Shown in pieces: positions 27,336 through 34,099 of a DNA stretch of 37,994 bases. Origin of the DNA: an uncultured Ilumatobacter sp. (lineage in GTDB: Bacteria > Actinomycetota > Acidimicrobiia > Acidimicrobiales > Ilumatobacteraceae). Below the pieces are notes generated by a model. The model saw only the letters and a program-made list of their open reading frames with translations. It was not told the DNA's origin and did not search any database. Position numbers and translations under genes: made by a program. The stretch is taken from positions 1 to 37,994 of the forward strand of contig CALIOL010000158.1 in NCBI GenBank assembly GCA_938044705.1. The letters run 5' to 3'. Every line of letters begins with the position of its first letter. Position 1 is the first letter of the stretch.

Positions 27336-28229
27336 ATGGAGTGGGTGGAAACCACCGCGAAGACCGTCGAGGCGGCCAAGGAAGCAGCGCTGGACCGGCT
27401 TGGCGTCGCTGCGGATGAAGCAGAGTTCGAGGTTCTCGATGAACCACGCCCTGGCTTGTTCGGGCGCACGCGAGGCGAAGGCCGAGTTCGTGCACGCGTC
27501 AAGCCAGCTCAGGTGCGTCCCAAGCAGGAGCGGCGTCGTCGCACCTCGAAGGGTTCGAAGTCGAGCGGGGGTTCCTCGCCGGCGAAGTCCAAGGCCAAGC
27601 AGGATGATGCCACGGTCGATGAAGCAGCGCCCGCCGCTGCACCCGAGTCGTCGACCGATGACGCTCCCAAGCCCGCTCGCAACCGTTCGCGAGGCGGACA
27701 ACACAACGATCGATCCAGCAACAGCCAGGAGAAGAAGAAAATGAGCAACGAAGAGCGCGAGCCCTCCCCCGTATCTCCCCAAGAGGTCGGCGACGCCGCC
27801 GTGACTTTCATGGACGGCCTCGTCGAGGCCTTCGGAAGCACCGGAACGAGCGGTCTCGAAGTGGATGGCACCGAGCTGGACGTTCAGGTCGACGGCGAAG
27901 GTCTCGGCCTGCTGGTGGGCCCAGGGGGCCGCACCCTCAACGCGATCCAGGACTTGGCTCGCGTGTCAGCCCAGCGTCGCCTTGGCGATCACGAGACGCG
28001 TTTGCGCATCGATGTCGCCGGTTACCGTGCACGACGCAGCGAGGCATTGCAGCGTTTTGCAGCTGACGTCGCCGGCTCGGTTCGCGAGAGCGGAAGCGCC
28101 CGTGCGCTCGAGCCGATGAACTCGGCCGACCGTAAGGTCATCCACGACGCGCTGAACGACGAAGATGGCGTCGAGAGCCGTTCGGAAGGCGATGATCCGA
28201 ACCGGCGCATCGTCGTGATGCCCGCCTGA
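27336..28229 (+). CDS. jag: Jag/KhpB RNA-binding protein
   Basis: This 297-residue protein has three parts: a Jag_N domain (MEWVETTAKTVEAAKEAALD through PRPGLFG), a low-complexity charged linker (about 55-145, rich in Lys, Arg, Ser and Asp), and KH plus R3H domains. The KH GXXG loop is GPGG in LLVGPGGRTLNAIQDLARV; the R3H motif is RKVIH in MNSADRKVIHDAL. KhpB-type proteins bind RNA and influence cell division and elongation. GGGAAG lies about nine bases before ATG 27336. The linker is longer than usual. Confidence 0.93.
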   Translation: MEWVETTAKTVEAAKEAALDRLGVAADEAEFEVLDEPRPGLFGRTRGEGRVRARVKPAQVRPKQERRRRTSKGSKSSGGSSPAKSKAKQDDATVDEAAPAAAPESSTDDAPKPARNRSRGGQHNDRSSNSQEKKKMSNEEREPSPVSPQEVGDAAVTFMDGLVEAFGSTGTSGLEVDGTELDVQVDGEGLGLLVGPGGRTLNAIQDLARVSAQRRLGDHETRLRIDVAGYRARRSEALQRFAADVAGSVRESGSARALEPMNSADRKVIHDALNDEDGVESRSEGDDPNRRIVVMPA

Positions 28230-28260
28230 TCATTCGACACGTAACGTCGGAACGACACCG

Positions 28261-28274
28261 GGGCGGAAACGCCC
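28261..28274 (+). other. Small GNRA-loop hairpin before the jag terminator
   Basis: GGGCG (28261-28265) pairs with CGCCC (28270-28274) around a GAAA tetraloop, six bases before the main terminator stem. It may help RNA stability or termination. Confidence 0.4.
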
Positions 28275-28279
28275 AGCAC

Positions 28280-28320
28280 CAGCAGCCCGACCGGGAATCG
28301 GTCGGGCTGCTGCCGTTTTC
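28280..28320 (+). terminator. Strong intrinsic terminator after jag
   Basis: The stem 28280-28293 is perfectly complementary over 14 bp to 28299-28312, with a GGAAT loop, followed by CCGTTTTC. It closes the rpmH-jag transcription unit and separates it from rsmG. Confidence 0.9.
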
Positions 28321-28386
28321 AGCAGCTGTCGCGGTGGTGGCCGTTGGAGCACCTCGTCCTCGTGTTCGGCGTGGCACACTGCAGTG

Positions 28387-28935
28387 ATGTTCGATGAGTC
28401 GGTGCACCGCGTGCTCGAGGAAGCCCAACGTCTCGGTTTCCTCGGCGAGCGAGACATCGACGAGGTGATCGATCACGCCCGTTCATTCGTTGACGCGTTG
28501 GACGGTGTCGAGGGAACCGTTGCGGACATCGGGTCGGGCGGCGGTGTGCCCGGCTTCGTGATCGCACACGATCGGCCCGACCTGCGCATGGTGCTGGTGG
28601 ACCGTCGAGCGAAGCGGACGGACTTTCTCGACCGGATGGTCCGGCGGTTGCGTTGGAGTGATCGGGTCTCGGTGATCTGTTCGGACGTCGAGGAGGTCAT
28701 CGGGGCTGATCATGCGATCGACGCCGTGGTCGCTCGAGGGTTTGGACCGCCATCAGTGACCTTGTCGATGGCGTCGCGGTTGGTTCGACCCCGCGGACGG
28801 ATCGTGATCAGCGAACCTCCAGAAGGGGAGCGCTGGCCGGAAGAAATGCTTGCTGAGCTGGGTGTTCGTCGCATTGATGATGGCATGGGATCCGTGTCGA
28901 TCTTCGAGGAATCCTCCGCTGAACGTTTCACGTGA
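28387..28935 (+). CDS. rsmG: 16S rRNA (guanine-N7) methyltransferase RsmG
   Basis: This 182-residue enzyme methylates G527 of 16S rRNA. The SAM-binding motif VADIGSGGGVPGFVIA (about 44-59) and the following MVLVDRRAKRTDFLDRM are diagnostic. It is shorter than most RsmG proteins (about 210), mainly at the N-terminus. ATG 28387 is preceded six bases upstream by CACACT, a near-match to a leaderless -10; GTG 28384 is an alternative start. The stop TGA (28933-28935) lies inside the first parS site. Confidence 0.9.
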   Translation: MFDESVHRVLEEAQRLGFLGERDIDEVIDHARSFVDALDGVEGTVADIGSGGGVPGFVIAHDRPDLRMVLVDRRAKRTDFLDRMVRRLRWSDRVSVICSDVEEVIGADHAIDAVVARGFGPPSVTLSMASRLVRPRGRIVISEPPEGERWPEEMLAELGVRRIDDGMGSVSIFEESSAERFT

Positions 28936-28938
28936 AAC
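28925..28938. promoter_or_regulatory. parS: parS site 1
   Basis: GTTTCACGTGAAAC is a perfect 14-bp palindrome matching the core of the conserved bacterial parS. It overlaps the last codons and stop of rsmG. ParB loads here to build the partition complex next to the origin. Confidence 0.95.
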
Positions 28939-28984
28939 ATCCCGAAGACCGCACGAGCTGACCACGGTGGCGAGGCAGCGCAGG

Positions 28985-28998
28985 GTTTCACGTGAAAC
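28985..28998. promoter_or_regulatory. parS: parS site 2
   Basis: This is a second identical GTTTCACGTGAAAC, 60 bp from the first and 80 bp before the parA start. Both sites are followed by AT. The interval between them is non-coding. Confidence 0.95.
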
Positions 28999-29078
28999 AT
29001 GGCGAGGGTCCTTGTATCCCTGAGTGGGATCAGGCACAGTACGTACCGCTGTTCCCAGCGTCACTGAATGGAGTTGCT

Positions 29079-29933
29079 GTGACTGACGATGCCGCCGCAC
29101 CAACGGGTGCTCCGAATGACCCGGCAGAGAGTTCCCCCAGCATGACGACCGAGTCGGTTCGACGACCGTTGCCTCGTGTGATGGCGGTCGCCAACCAGAA
29201 GGGCGGTGTCGGTAAGACGACGACGACCGTCAACCTGGGTGCGTCGCTCGCCGAGCTGGGTCTGCGTACGCTGCTGATCGATCTCGACCCGCAGGGCAAC
29301 GCCTCGACTGGCCTCGGGATCGAGAACCGAGGCCTCGAGCATTCGATGTATCACGTGATGCTGCACGACGAGCCGCTCGAGAACGTGGTCGAACCGACGG
29401 ACGTCAAGAACCTGTTCGTTGCGCCGGCGTCACTCGACTTGGCCGGAGCAGAGATCGAGTTGGTTCCTGCCTTTTCACGTGAGCAACGGCTCAAGCGGGC
29501 CATCGATGCAGTGATCGATGACTACGACTACGTCCTGATCGACTGTCCGCCATCGCTGGGGCTGTTGACCGTGAACGGGCTCTCGGCTGCAAAGGAAGTG
29601 CTCGTTCCGATCCAGTGCGAGTACTACGCACTGGAAGGACTCGGCCAGTTGCTTCGCAACGTCGATCTCGTCAAGAAGAATCTCAACCCCGAGCTGGAGA
29701 TGAGCACGATTCTCTGCGTGATGTACGACGCTCGAACGAAGCTGTCCGATCAGGTCGTGAGCGAGGTGCGTGAGCACTTCGGGGACAAGGTCCTGCGGTC
29801 GATCATCCCTCGCTCGGTCCGGCTCTCGGAAGCCCCGTCGTTCGGACAGCCGATCACGACATTCGATTCAAAGTCCCGCGGGGCCCTTGCCTACCGGGAT
29901 GCAGCCAAGGAGGTGCATGGTGACGCGTCGTAG
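29079..29933 (+). CDS. parA: Chromosome partitioning ATPase ParA (Soj)
   Basis: This 284-residue deviant-Walker ATPase drives origin segregation with ParB. It has the Walker A KGGVGKT (residues 41-47), LLIDLDPQGNAST, and Walker B YVLIDCPPSLGLLTVNGL. The frame is open back to 28992, but GTG 29079 has GGAG five bases upstream and the residues before it are not conserved-looking. About 35 residues precede the Walker motif. The 3' end overlaps parB, and two parS sites lie just upstream. Confidence 0.95.
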   Translation: MTDDAAAPTGAPNDPAESSPSMTTESVRRPLPRVMAVANQKGGVGKTTTTVNLGASLAELGLRTLLIDLDPQGNASTGLGIENRGLEHSMYHVMLHDEPLENVVEPTDVKNLFVAPASLDLAGAEIELVPAFSREQRLKRAIDAVIDDYDYVLIDCPPSLGLLTVNGLSAAKEVLVPIQCEYYALEGLGQLLRNVDLVKKNLNPELEMSTILCVMYDARTKLSDQVVSEVREHFGDKVLRSIIPRSVRLSEAPSFGQPITTFDSKSRGALAYRDAAKEVHGDAS

Positions 29934-30843
29934 CGGACTCGGAAAGGGGCTCAGCTCGCTGATCCCGATGGAAGGTGGCGCAGCTGGCGACGGTGATGGT
30001 GCCGAGCTGCGGGAGATCCCGACCGCAGCGGTGTCACCGAATCCACACCAACCTCGACAACACTTCGACGAAGAGTCACTCGTCGAACTCGCCGCGTCGA
30101 TTGCTGAAATGGGAGTTCTCCAACCCATTCTGGTTCGTCCGCTCGACGACGACCGGTACGAGCTGGTGGCAGGCGAACGCCGTTGGCGAGCGACGCAACG
30201 AGCTGGACTCGCAACGATTCCCGCGATCGTTCGAACGACCACCGACCTCAGTTCCGTCGAGCAGGCGCTGGTCGAGAACTTGCATCGCAAAGATCTCACG
30301 CCACTGGAAGAGGCTTCGGCGTATCAGCAGTTGATCGAGGACTTCGAGTTCACACATGATGATCTCGCGGGCCGAGTGGGGAAGAGCCGCTCGTCGATCA
30401 CCAATTCGCTTCGGCTGCTCGGACTGCCGCCTTCGGTGCAGTCACTGCTCGGTGACGGCCAGCTCAGCGCCGGTCACGCACGAGCGTTGTTGGGGACCCC
30501 TGACCGTTCGCGCCAAGAGTCGTTGGCTCGCGATGCCGTGAACGAAGGTTGGTCGGTTCGGATGGTCGAGCAGGCAGTGCGTGGGGACCAAGCGGACGAG
30601 TCGACCGATGAAGCCGAACCGCCCGGGAGCGATTCGGGTACGTCGGGTGGAACCATCGACGGTGCCGGACTCACGCCGGCAACGAAGTTGCGCCCGCCGG
30701 GACTTCTCGAGCTCGAGGAGTTGCTCGCGGAGCATCTTGCGACGCGAGTCAACGTGCAACTCGGCGCAAAGCGCGGCAAGGTCACGATCGACTTCGCCGA
30801 TCTCGAAGATCTGGAGCGGATCTATCGTCAGATGACGCAATAG
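29920..30843 (+). CDS. parB: Chromosome partitioning protein ParB (Spo0J)
   Basis: This 307-residue CTP-dependent clamp loads at parS. It starts MTRRSGLGKGLSSLIP, has the NPHQPR segment (ParB box I), the CTP-binding GERRWRATQRAGL, VEQALVENLHRKDLTPLEEA, and an HTH in AGRVGKSRSSITNSLRLLGLP. The C-terminal dimerisation domain ends RVNVQLGAKRGKVTIDFADLEDLERIYRQM. AGGAGG lies six bases before GTG 29920 and three before ATG 29917; GTG has the better spacing. It overlaps parA by 14 bp. Confidence 0.95.
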   Translation: MTRRSGLGKGLSSLIPMEGGAAGDGDGAELREIPTAAVSPNPHQPRQHFDEESLVELAASIAEMGVLQPILVRPLDDDRYELVAGERRWRATQRAGLATIPAIVRTTTDLSSVEQALVENLHRKDLTPLEEASAYQQLIEDFEFTHDDLAGRVGKSRSSITNSLRLLGLPPSVQSLLGDGQLSAGHARALLGTPDRSRQESLARDAVNEGWSVRMVEQAVRGDQADESTDEAEPPGSDSGTSGGTIDGAGLTPATKLRPPGLLELEELLAEHLATRVNVQLGAKRGKVTIDFADLEDLERIYRQMTQ

Positions 30844-30874
30844 CTTCGGTTTCGAGGCTGCGATCCGCGCCCTC

Positions 30875-30913
30875 GACTCGCGCGTGAGTGTCGAGAGCTG
30901 CAACGCGCGAGTC
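30875..30913. terminator. Inverted repeat after parB
   Basis: GACTCGCGCG (30875-30884) pairs perfectly with CGCGCGAGTC (30904-30913) around a 19-base loop, 32 bases after the parB stop. The second arm is continued by a near-direct repeat of the sequence after the first arm. It is a terminator candidate in the convergent parB-cwlM gap, without a T-tract. Confidence 0.5.
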
Positions 30914-31007
30914 GCGCGTGAGGTCGAGGTGAACAGTTGTCAACCTCAAGTGATTCGCGCGCTCCGCGCGTACGACTTGCATCAACCCTGACGTTTCGCG
31001 TTGGTTG

Positions 31008-31026
31008 CCTGAAGATGTCCTTCAGG
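31008..31026. terminator. Hairpin in the parB-cwlM convergent gap
   Basis: CCTGAAG (31008-31014) and CTTCAGG (31020-31026) form a perfect seven-base stem with loop ATGTC. A third stem, CACACAG (31031-31037) with CTGTGTG (31061-31067), follows. Together with 30875-30913 they may act as a bidirectional terminator cluster. No ORF is supported in 30844-31093. Confidence 0.4.
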
Positions 31027-31051
31027 GAAACACACAGACTGGGGAAAGACC

Positions 31052-31060
31052 TGTGGATAA
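31052..31060 (-). promoter_or_regulatory. Perfect DnaA box (TTATCCACA) downstream of parB
   Basis: TGTGGATAA on the plus strand is TTATCCACA on the minus strand, the E. coli consensus box. It is isolated, about 6 kb from dnaA, in the non-coding parB-cwlM gap. Confidence 0.5.
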
Positions 31061-31093
31061 CTGTGTGCCGGGTGGTCTGACCAGGGGAAACAG

Positions 31094-32083
31094 TCAGTCG
31101 ACAGATGGTCGAACCATGGCGCCGGTGGCGTTCATCGGTGCGTGACTCCACGCAGCGACCGCTCGCGTGACGGCCTCGCTCAGCCGATTTGTGCGATCGA
31201 CGACACTTCGCACCGGACCGACCGTGCACAGAACTGCGGGCATCCGGGTTTCACGAAGCACGGGCAGCCGCATGCCGGCGAGCTCTGGTCGAGACTCGAG
31301 GACGCCGTCGAGTTCGTCGACGATGTGAGAAGCGAGGACGCGTCCTCCGATGGACTCGAACGACGGCACGGCAAAGTAGGAGATGATCGAACACTCGGCG
31401 GGATGCGCATCGAAGCCGACGTAGGCATTGGCGCCGAACCGGTTTGCCGCAGCGGCCTGTGCCGGTGCTTCGTATTCGTCGGTGGACATGACCGATGCGC
31501 CTCGTTCACGCAGGGTTCGAGCAACCGTGCGGGTGATCGAGCTCAGACCGCCGAACTGGCCGACCACGAGTCGAAGTCCGTCGATCGACGACGGGCCACT
31601 GCGCGCTTCGGACTCGCGAATCGATGCGACACCCGGACCAGAACCGCTCTTTTCGCTGACGAGGCGCAGGGTGCGAACGGTGTGAGCACCACAAATGCCG
31701 TCCGATGCCAGACCGGAGTTGCGTTGGAAGTCGGCAACCGCACGAGCAGCCAGCGGTCCGAAGATGCCATCTGGTCGGCCGCAATCGAACCCGACGTGAT
31801 TGAGTGAACGCTGCAGCTCGGCAACATCGTCGCCGCGAAGCATCGGGGCGTTGAGCATGAGGAGCCGGTCACCGAGATCCCATCCGGCTTCGATCAGTGC
31901 CAGCCAGGTCGACTCGTCGCAGCTTCCGCTCACGAGCACGCCGCGCTGCTCTTGGAATGACGTCACCAGCTGTGCGGTGACATCACAAAAGACACCGGCC
32001 TCGGCGCCAGCCGGATCGAATCCGGCGGCACCGAGGCGGCGTTGAAGGTCTCGGATGGCCTCGCCGCGTTGGCCGCAGGTCAG
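31094..32083 (-). CDS. cwlM: CwlM-like peptidoglycan-binding pseudo-amidase
   Basis: This protein has two peptidoglycan-binding repeats (CGQRGEAIRDLQRRLGAAGF and LRGDDVAELQRSLNHVGF), then an Amidase_3-like domain from GLRLVVGQFGG. Zinc and catalytic residues look lost: GQFGG stands where active enzymes have PGHGG, and AVLCTVG stands where they have a catalytic Glu. Mycobacterial CwlM, in the same trxA-adjacent place, also looks inactive and regulates MurA. The first normal start, GTG 31966, would remove the first repeat. The conserved frame runs back to CTG 32083, which overlaps the trxA stop as CTGA, so I place the start there (329 residues). Confidence 0.8.
   Translation of the reverse strand: MTCGQRGEAIRDLQRRLGAAGFDPAGAEAGVFCDVTAQLVTSFQEQRGVLVSGSCDESTWLALIEAGWDLGDRLLMLNAPMLRGDDVAELQRSLNHVGFDCGRPDGIFGPLAARAVADFQRNSGLASDGICGAHTVRTLRLVSEKSGSGPGVASIRESEARSGPSSIDGLRLVVGQFGGLSSITRTVARTLRERGASVMSTDEYEAPAQAAAANRFGANAYVGFDAHPAECSIISYFAVPSFESIGGRVLASHIVDELDGVLESRPELAGMRLPVLRETRMPAVLCTVGPVRSVVDRTNRLSEAVTRAVAAWSHAPMNATGAMVRPSVD
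31464..31507 (+). repeat. 44-bp inverted repeat, copy inside cwlM
   Basis: This segment of cwlM (encoding ERGASVMSTDEYEAP on the minus strand) matches the reverse complement of 32507-32550 at 41 of 44 positions, with a 25-bp perfect core. See the partner copy in the trxB-trxA spacer. Confidence 0.9.
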
Positions 32084-32415
32084 TGGGAAGTGGCCAGGAA
32101 TCCGTCGATCTCCTCGAGCAGGGCACCCTTGCTCTTGGCGCCGGTGATGCGCCCGACGACTTCACCCTTGTCGAACACGATGAGTGTCGGGATCGACATG
32201 ACGCTGTACTTCATCGCGATGTCCGGGTTGTCATCCACGTTCAGCTTGGTGATCGCAAGCTCGTCGCGCTCACCTGCGATTTCACCCAGGATCGGAGCGA
32301 TCTTCTTGCAGGGTCCGCACCACTCCGCCCAGAAGTCGACGACGACTGGGCCATCTGCACCAGCCACCGCTTCGTCGAAGGTTGCGGTGGAGAGATCGGT
32401 GATTCCGTTTGCCAT
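32080..32415 (-). CDS. trxA: Thioredoxin
   Basis: This 111-residue disulfide reductase has the active site WCGPCK (Cys33, Cys36) in VVDFWAEWCGPCKKIAP, the structural cis-proline loop MSIPTLIVF and the usual length. ATG 32415 has AGGA about 10 bases upstream; the frame is open to 32667 but that part is spacer. Its stop overlaps the proposed CTG start of cwlM. TrxB, its reductase, lies 197 bp upstream in the same orientation. Confidence 0.96.
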   Translation of the reverse strand: MANGITDLSTATFDEAVAGADGPVVVDFWAEWCGPCKKIAPILGEIAGERDELAITKLNVDDNPDIAMKYSVMSIPTLIVFDKGEVVGRITGAKSKGALLEEIDGFLATSH

Positions 32416-32612
32416 TGTTCTTGGTCCTTTCGAGGGCTTCGACCCAGTACAACCGGACGGTGAGGAGTCGCATTCCCGGAGATCGACTGTACTCAACCAA
32501 ACGATCGAACGACGCGCATCGGTCATGTCCACCGACGAGCACGAAGCACCAGCCGGCAATGATCGAAGACGCAGCTCACTGCCCGTCGCTCGACCAGCCG
32601 GAAAGCGTTGGA
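32416..32612 (-). other. trxB-trxA spacer containing an inverted cwlM fragment
   Basis: This 197-bp gap is unusually long for neighbouring trxB-trxA genes. Apart from the 44-bp inverted cwlM-like segment it contains no ORF with a recognisable product. A trxA promoter may lie here but I cannot point to it. Confidence 0.5.
32507..32550 (-). repeat. 44-bp inverted repeat, copy in the trxB-trxA spacer
   Basis: This is the reverse complement of cwlM 31464-31507 with three mismatches. Its plus strand would encode ERRASVMSTDEHEAP, nearly the same peptide as in cwlM. On a trxB-trxA-cwlM transcript the two copies are complementary and about 1 kb apart. Confidence 0.9.
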
Positions 32613-33584
32613 TTACGCGTCGTGCTGGTCTTCGAGCCAGCGCTCGGCGTCGATCGCAGCCATGCAACCGCTGCCGGCAGCGGTGATTGCCTGGCGGTAG
32701 ACCGAGTCCTTGACGTCACCGCAGGCGAACACGCCGGGGATGTTGGTGTAGGTCGAGTCGGGGCGAGTGATCAGGTAGCCGGTGCTCTCGTCCATGTCGA
32801 GCACGCCGCGGAACAGGTCGGTGTTCGGCTTGTGGCCGATCGCGATGAACAGCCCGGTCACATCGAGCACGCCGGTCTCGCCGGTCACGTTGTTGACGAT
32901 GTCGACGCTCTCGACCTTGTCCGCACCGTTGACTTCGGTGACCGACGTGTTCCACAGGAACTCGATCTTCGGGTTGGCCTTGGCGCGATCCTGCATGATC
33001 GCCGATGCGCGCAGCTCGTCGCGACGCACGATGACGGTGACCTTGTCGGCGAACTTCGTGAGGAAGCTCGCCTCTTCGAGTGCCGAGTCGCCTCCTCCGA
33101 CGACGGCGATCTCGTGGCCGCGGAAGAAGAACCCGTCGCACGTGGCGCAGGTGGACAATCCGTGGCCGATGAGGCGTTCCTCGGCTTCGAGACCCAGCAT
33201 CAGGGACTGGGCGCCGGTCGAGACGATGACCGAGTTGGCCTTGTACGTGGCTTCGCGAGTGGTCACGGTGAACGGCCGCTCGCTGAAGTCGATGGCGCTG
33301 GCCTTCTCGGTCTTGATGATCGTGCCGAACCGCTCGGCCTGTGCACGCATCTCATCCATCAACTCGGGGCCCATGATGCCGTCACGGAAGCCGGGGAAGT
33401 TCTCGACCTCGGTGGTGAGCATCAGCTGACCGCCGGGCTGGTCCGAGGTGGAGGACGGCTCGCCTTCGATCATCAGCGGCGTCAGGTTGGCGCGTGCGGT
33501 GTAGATCGCGGCGGTGAGCCCTGCTGGGCCCGAACCCACGATGACGACGTCGTGAATCGTGTCGGTGCTGCTGGTGTCGGTCAT
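32613..33584 (-). CDS. trxB: Thioredoxin reductase
   Basis: This 323-residue FAD/NADPH enzyme recharges thioredoxin. FAD motif VVIVGSGPAGLTAAIYTAR (about 13-31), redox pair CATC (Cys146, Cys149) in STCATCDGFFF, NADPH motif VVGGGDSALEEA, and the closing FAD motif GVFACGDVKD are all present. ATG 33584 has GGAG about six bases upstream. Followed by trxA and cwlM, it matches the mycobacterial trxB2-trxC-cwlM order. Confidence 0.97.
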   Translation of the reverse strand: MTDTSSTDTIHDVVIVGSGPAGLTAAIYTARANLTPLMIEGEPSSTSDQPGGQLMLTTEVENFPGFRDGIMGPELMDEMRAQAERFGTIIKTEKASAIDFSERPFTVTTREATYKANSVIVSTGAQSLMLGLEAEERLIGHGLSTCATCDGFFFRGHEIAVVGGGDSALEEASFLTKFADKVTVIVRRDELRASAIMQDRAKANPKIEFLWNTSVTEVNGADKVESVDIVNNVTGETGVLDVTGLFIAIGHKPNTDLFRGVLDMDESTGYLITRPDSTYTNIPGVFACGDVKDSVYRQAITAAGSGCMAAIDAERWLEDQHDA

Positions 33585-33719
33585 GTCGGGCTCCGTGTTC
33601 GGCGAGGGTGGGCAGGCAGCAGTGTGCTGCGCTGATCTTGCAGAGAAGTGAACGCTCGCTGTCGCGTCGGCATTCCCGTGTGCCGGGCGGTCACCGGTTG
33701 GCGGGGGTCGTGCGGTCGA

Positions 33720-34049
33720 TCAGACGGCGCCGGACGAGTCGTTGCGCTTCTTGAAGAGCACGAGCCCGACGATGCTCAGAAGGCCACCGACGATGAAGTA
33801 GCTGATGTACACCGCTCGAGCCTGGTCGAGCGCCGGCTCGATCGCTGCTTGCAGACCACGAGTGAGTCCGACGAGCAGCAGCACGAGTGCGAAGAGACCG
33901 AGGAAGATGGCGAGCAGTCCGAACACGAGACCACGCGCTGCCATCACCGCAGGCTTGGTGGTCTTCGCCTTGACATTGTCGACGAGCTTGACGACCTGTT
34001 CGGTCGTACTTTCAGCCCAGTTCGGGTCGGTGAGCGGGTTGCCAGCCAT
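33720..34049 (-). CDS. Small two-helix membrane protein
   Basis: This 109-residue protein has two membrane helices: about 41-63 (ARGLVFGLLAIFLGLFALVLLLVGL) and about 81-98 (YISYFIVGGLLSIVGLVLF), with an acidic, polar N-terminus containing VVKLVDNVKAKTTKPAV. It resembles small phage-holin-like or DUF-type actinobacterial membrane proteins; I do not recognise a precise family. TAACCT lies eight bases before ATG 34049, a possible leaderless -10. It sits between trxB and the anti-sigma gene in the same orientation. Confidence 0.65.
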   Translation of the reverse strand: MAGNPLTDPNWAESTTEQVVKLVDNVKAKTTKPAVMAARGLVFGLLAIFLGLFALVLLLVGLTRGLQAAIEPALDQARAVYISYFIVGGLLSIVGLVLFKKRNDSSGAV

Positions 34050-34099
34050 GGCGCGCGAGGTTAGCCGCGTTGTGGCGTATTGGCCTCAAGGACCTCAGG

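Noticed and set aside
28992-29078. N-terminal extension of ParA from a GTG inside the second parS site
   Set aside because: The 29 extra residues lack any ParA similarity, and GTG 29079 has a well-placed GGAG.
32042-32686. Plus-strand frame containing the cwlM-like peptide ASVMSTDEHEAP as a possible gene
   Set aside because: Similarity to CwlM stops at the ends of the 44-bp repeat, and most of the frame is antisense to trxA; it is better explained as an inverted duplication.
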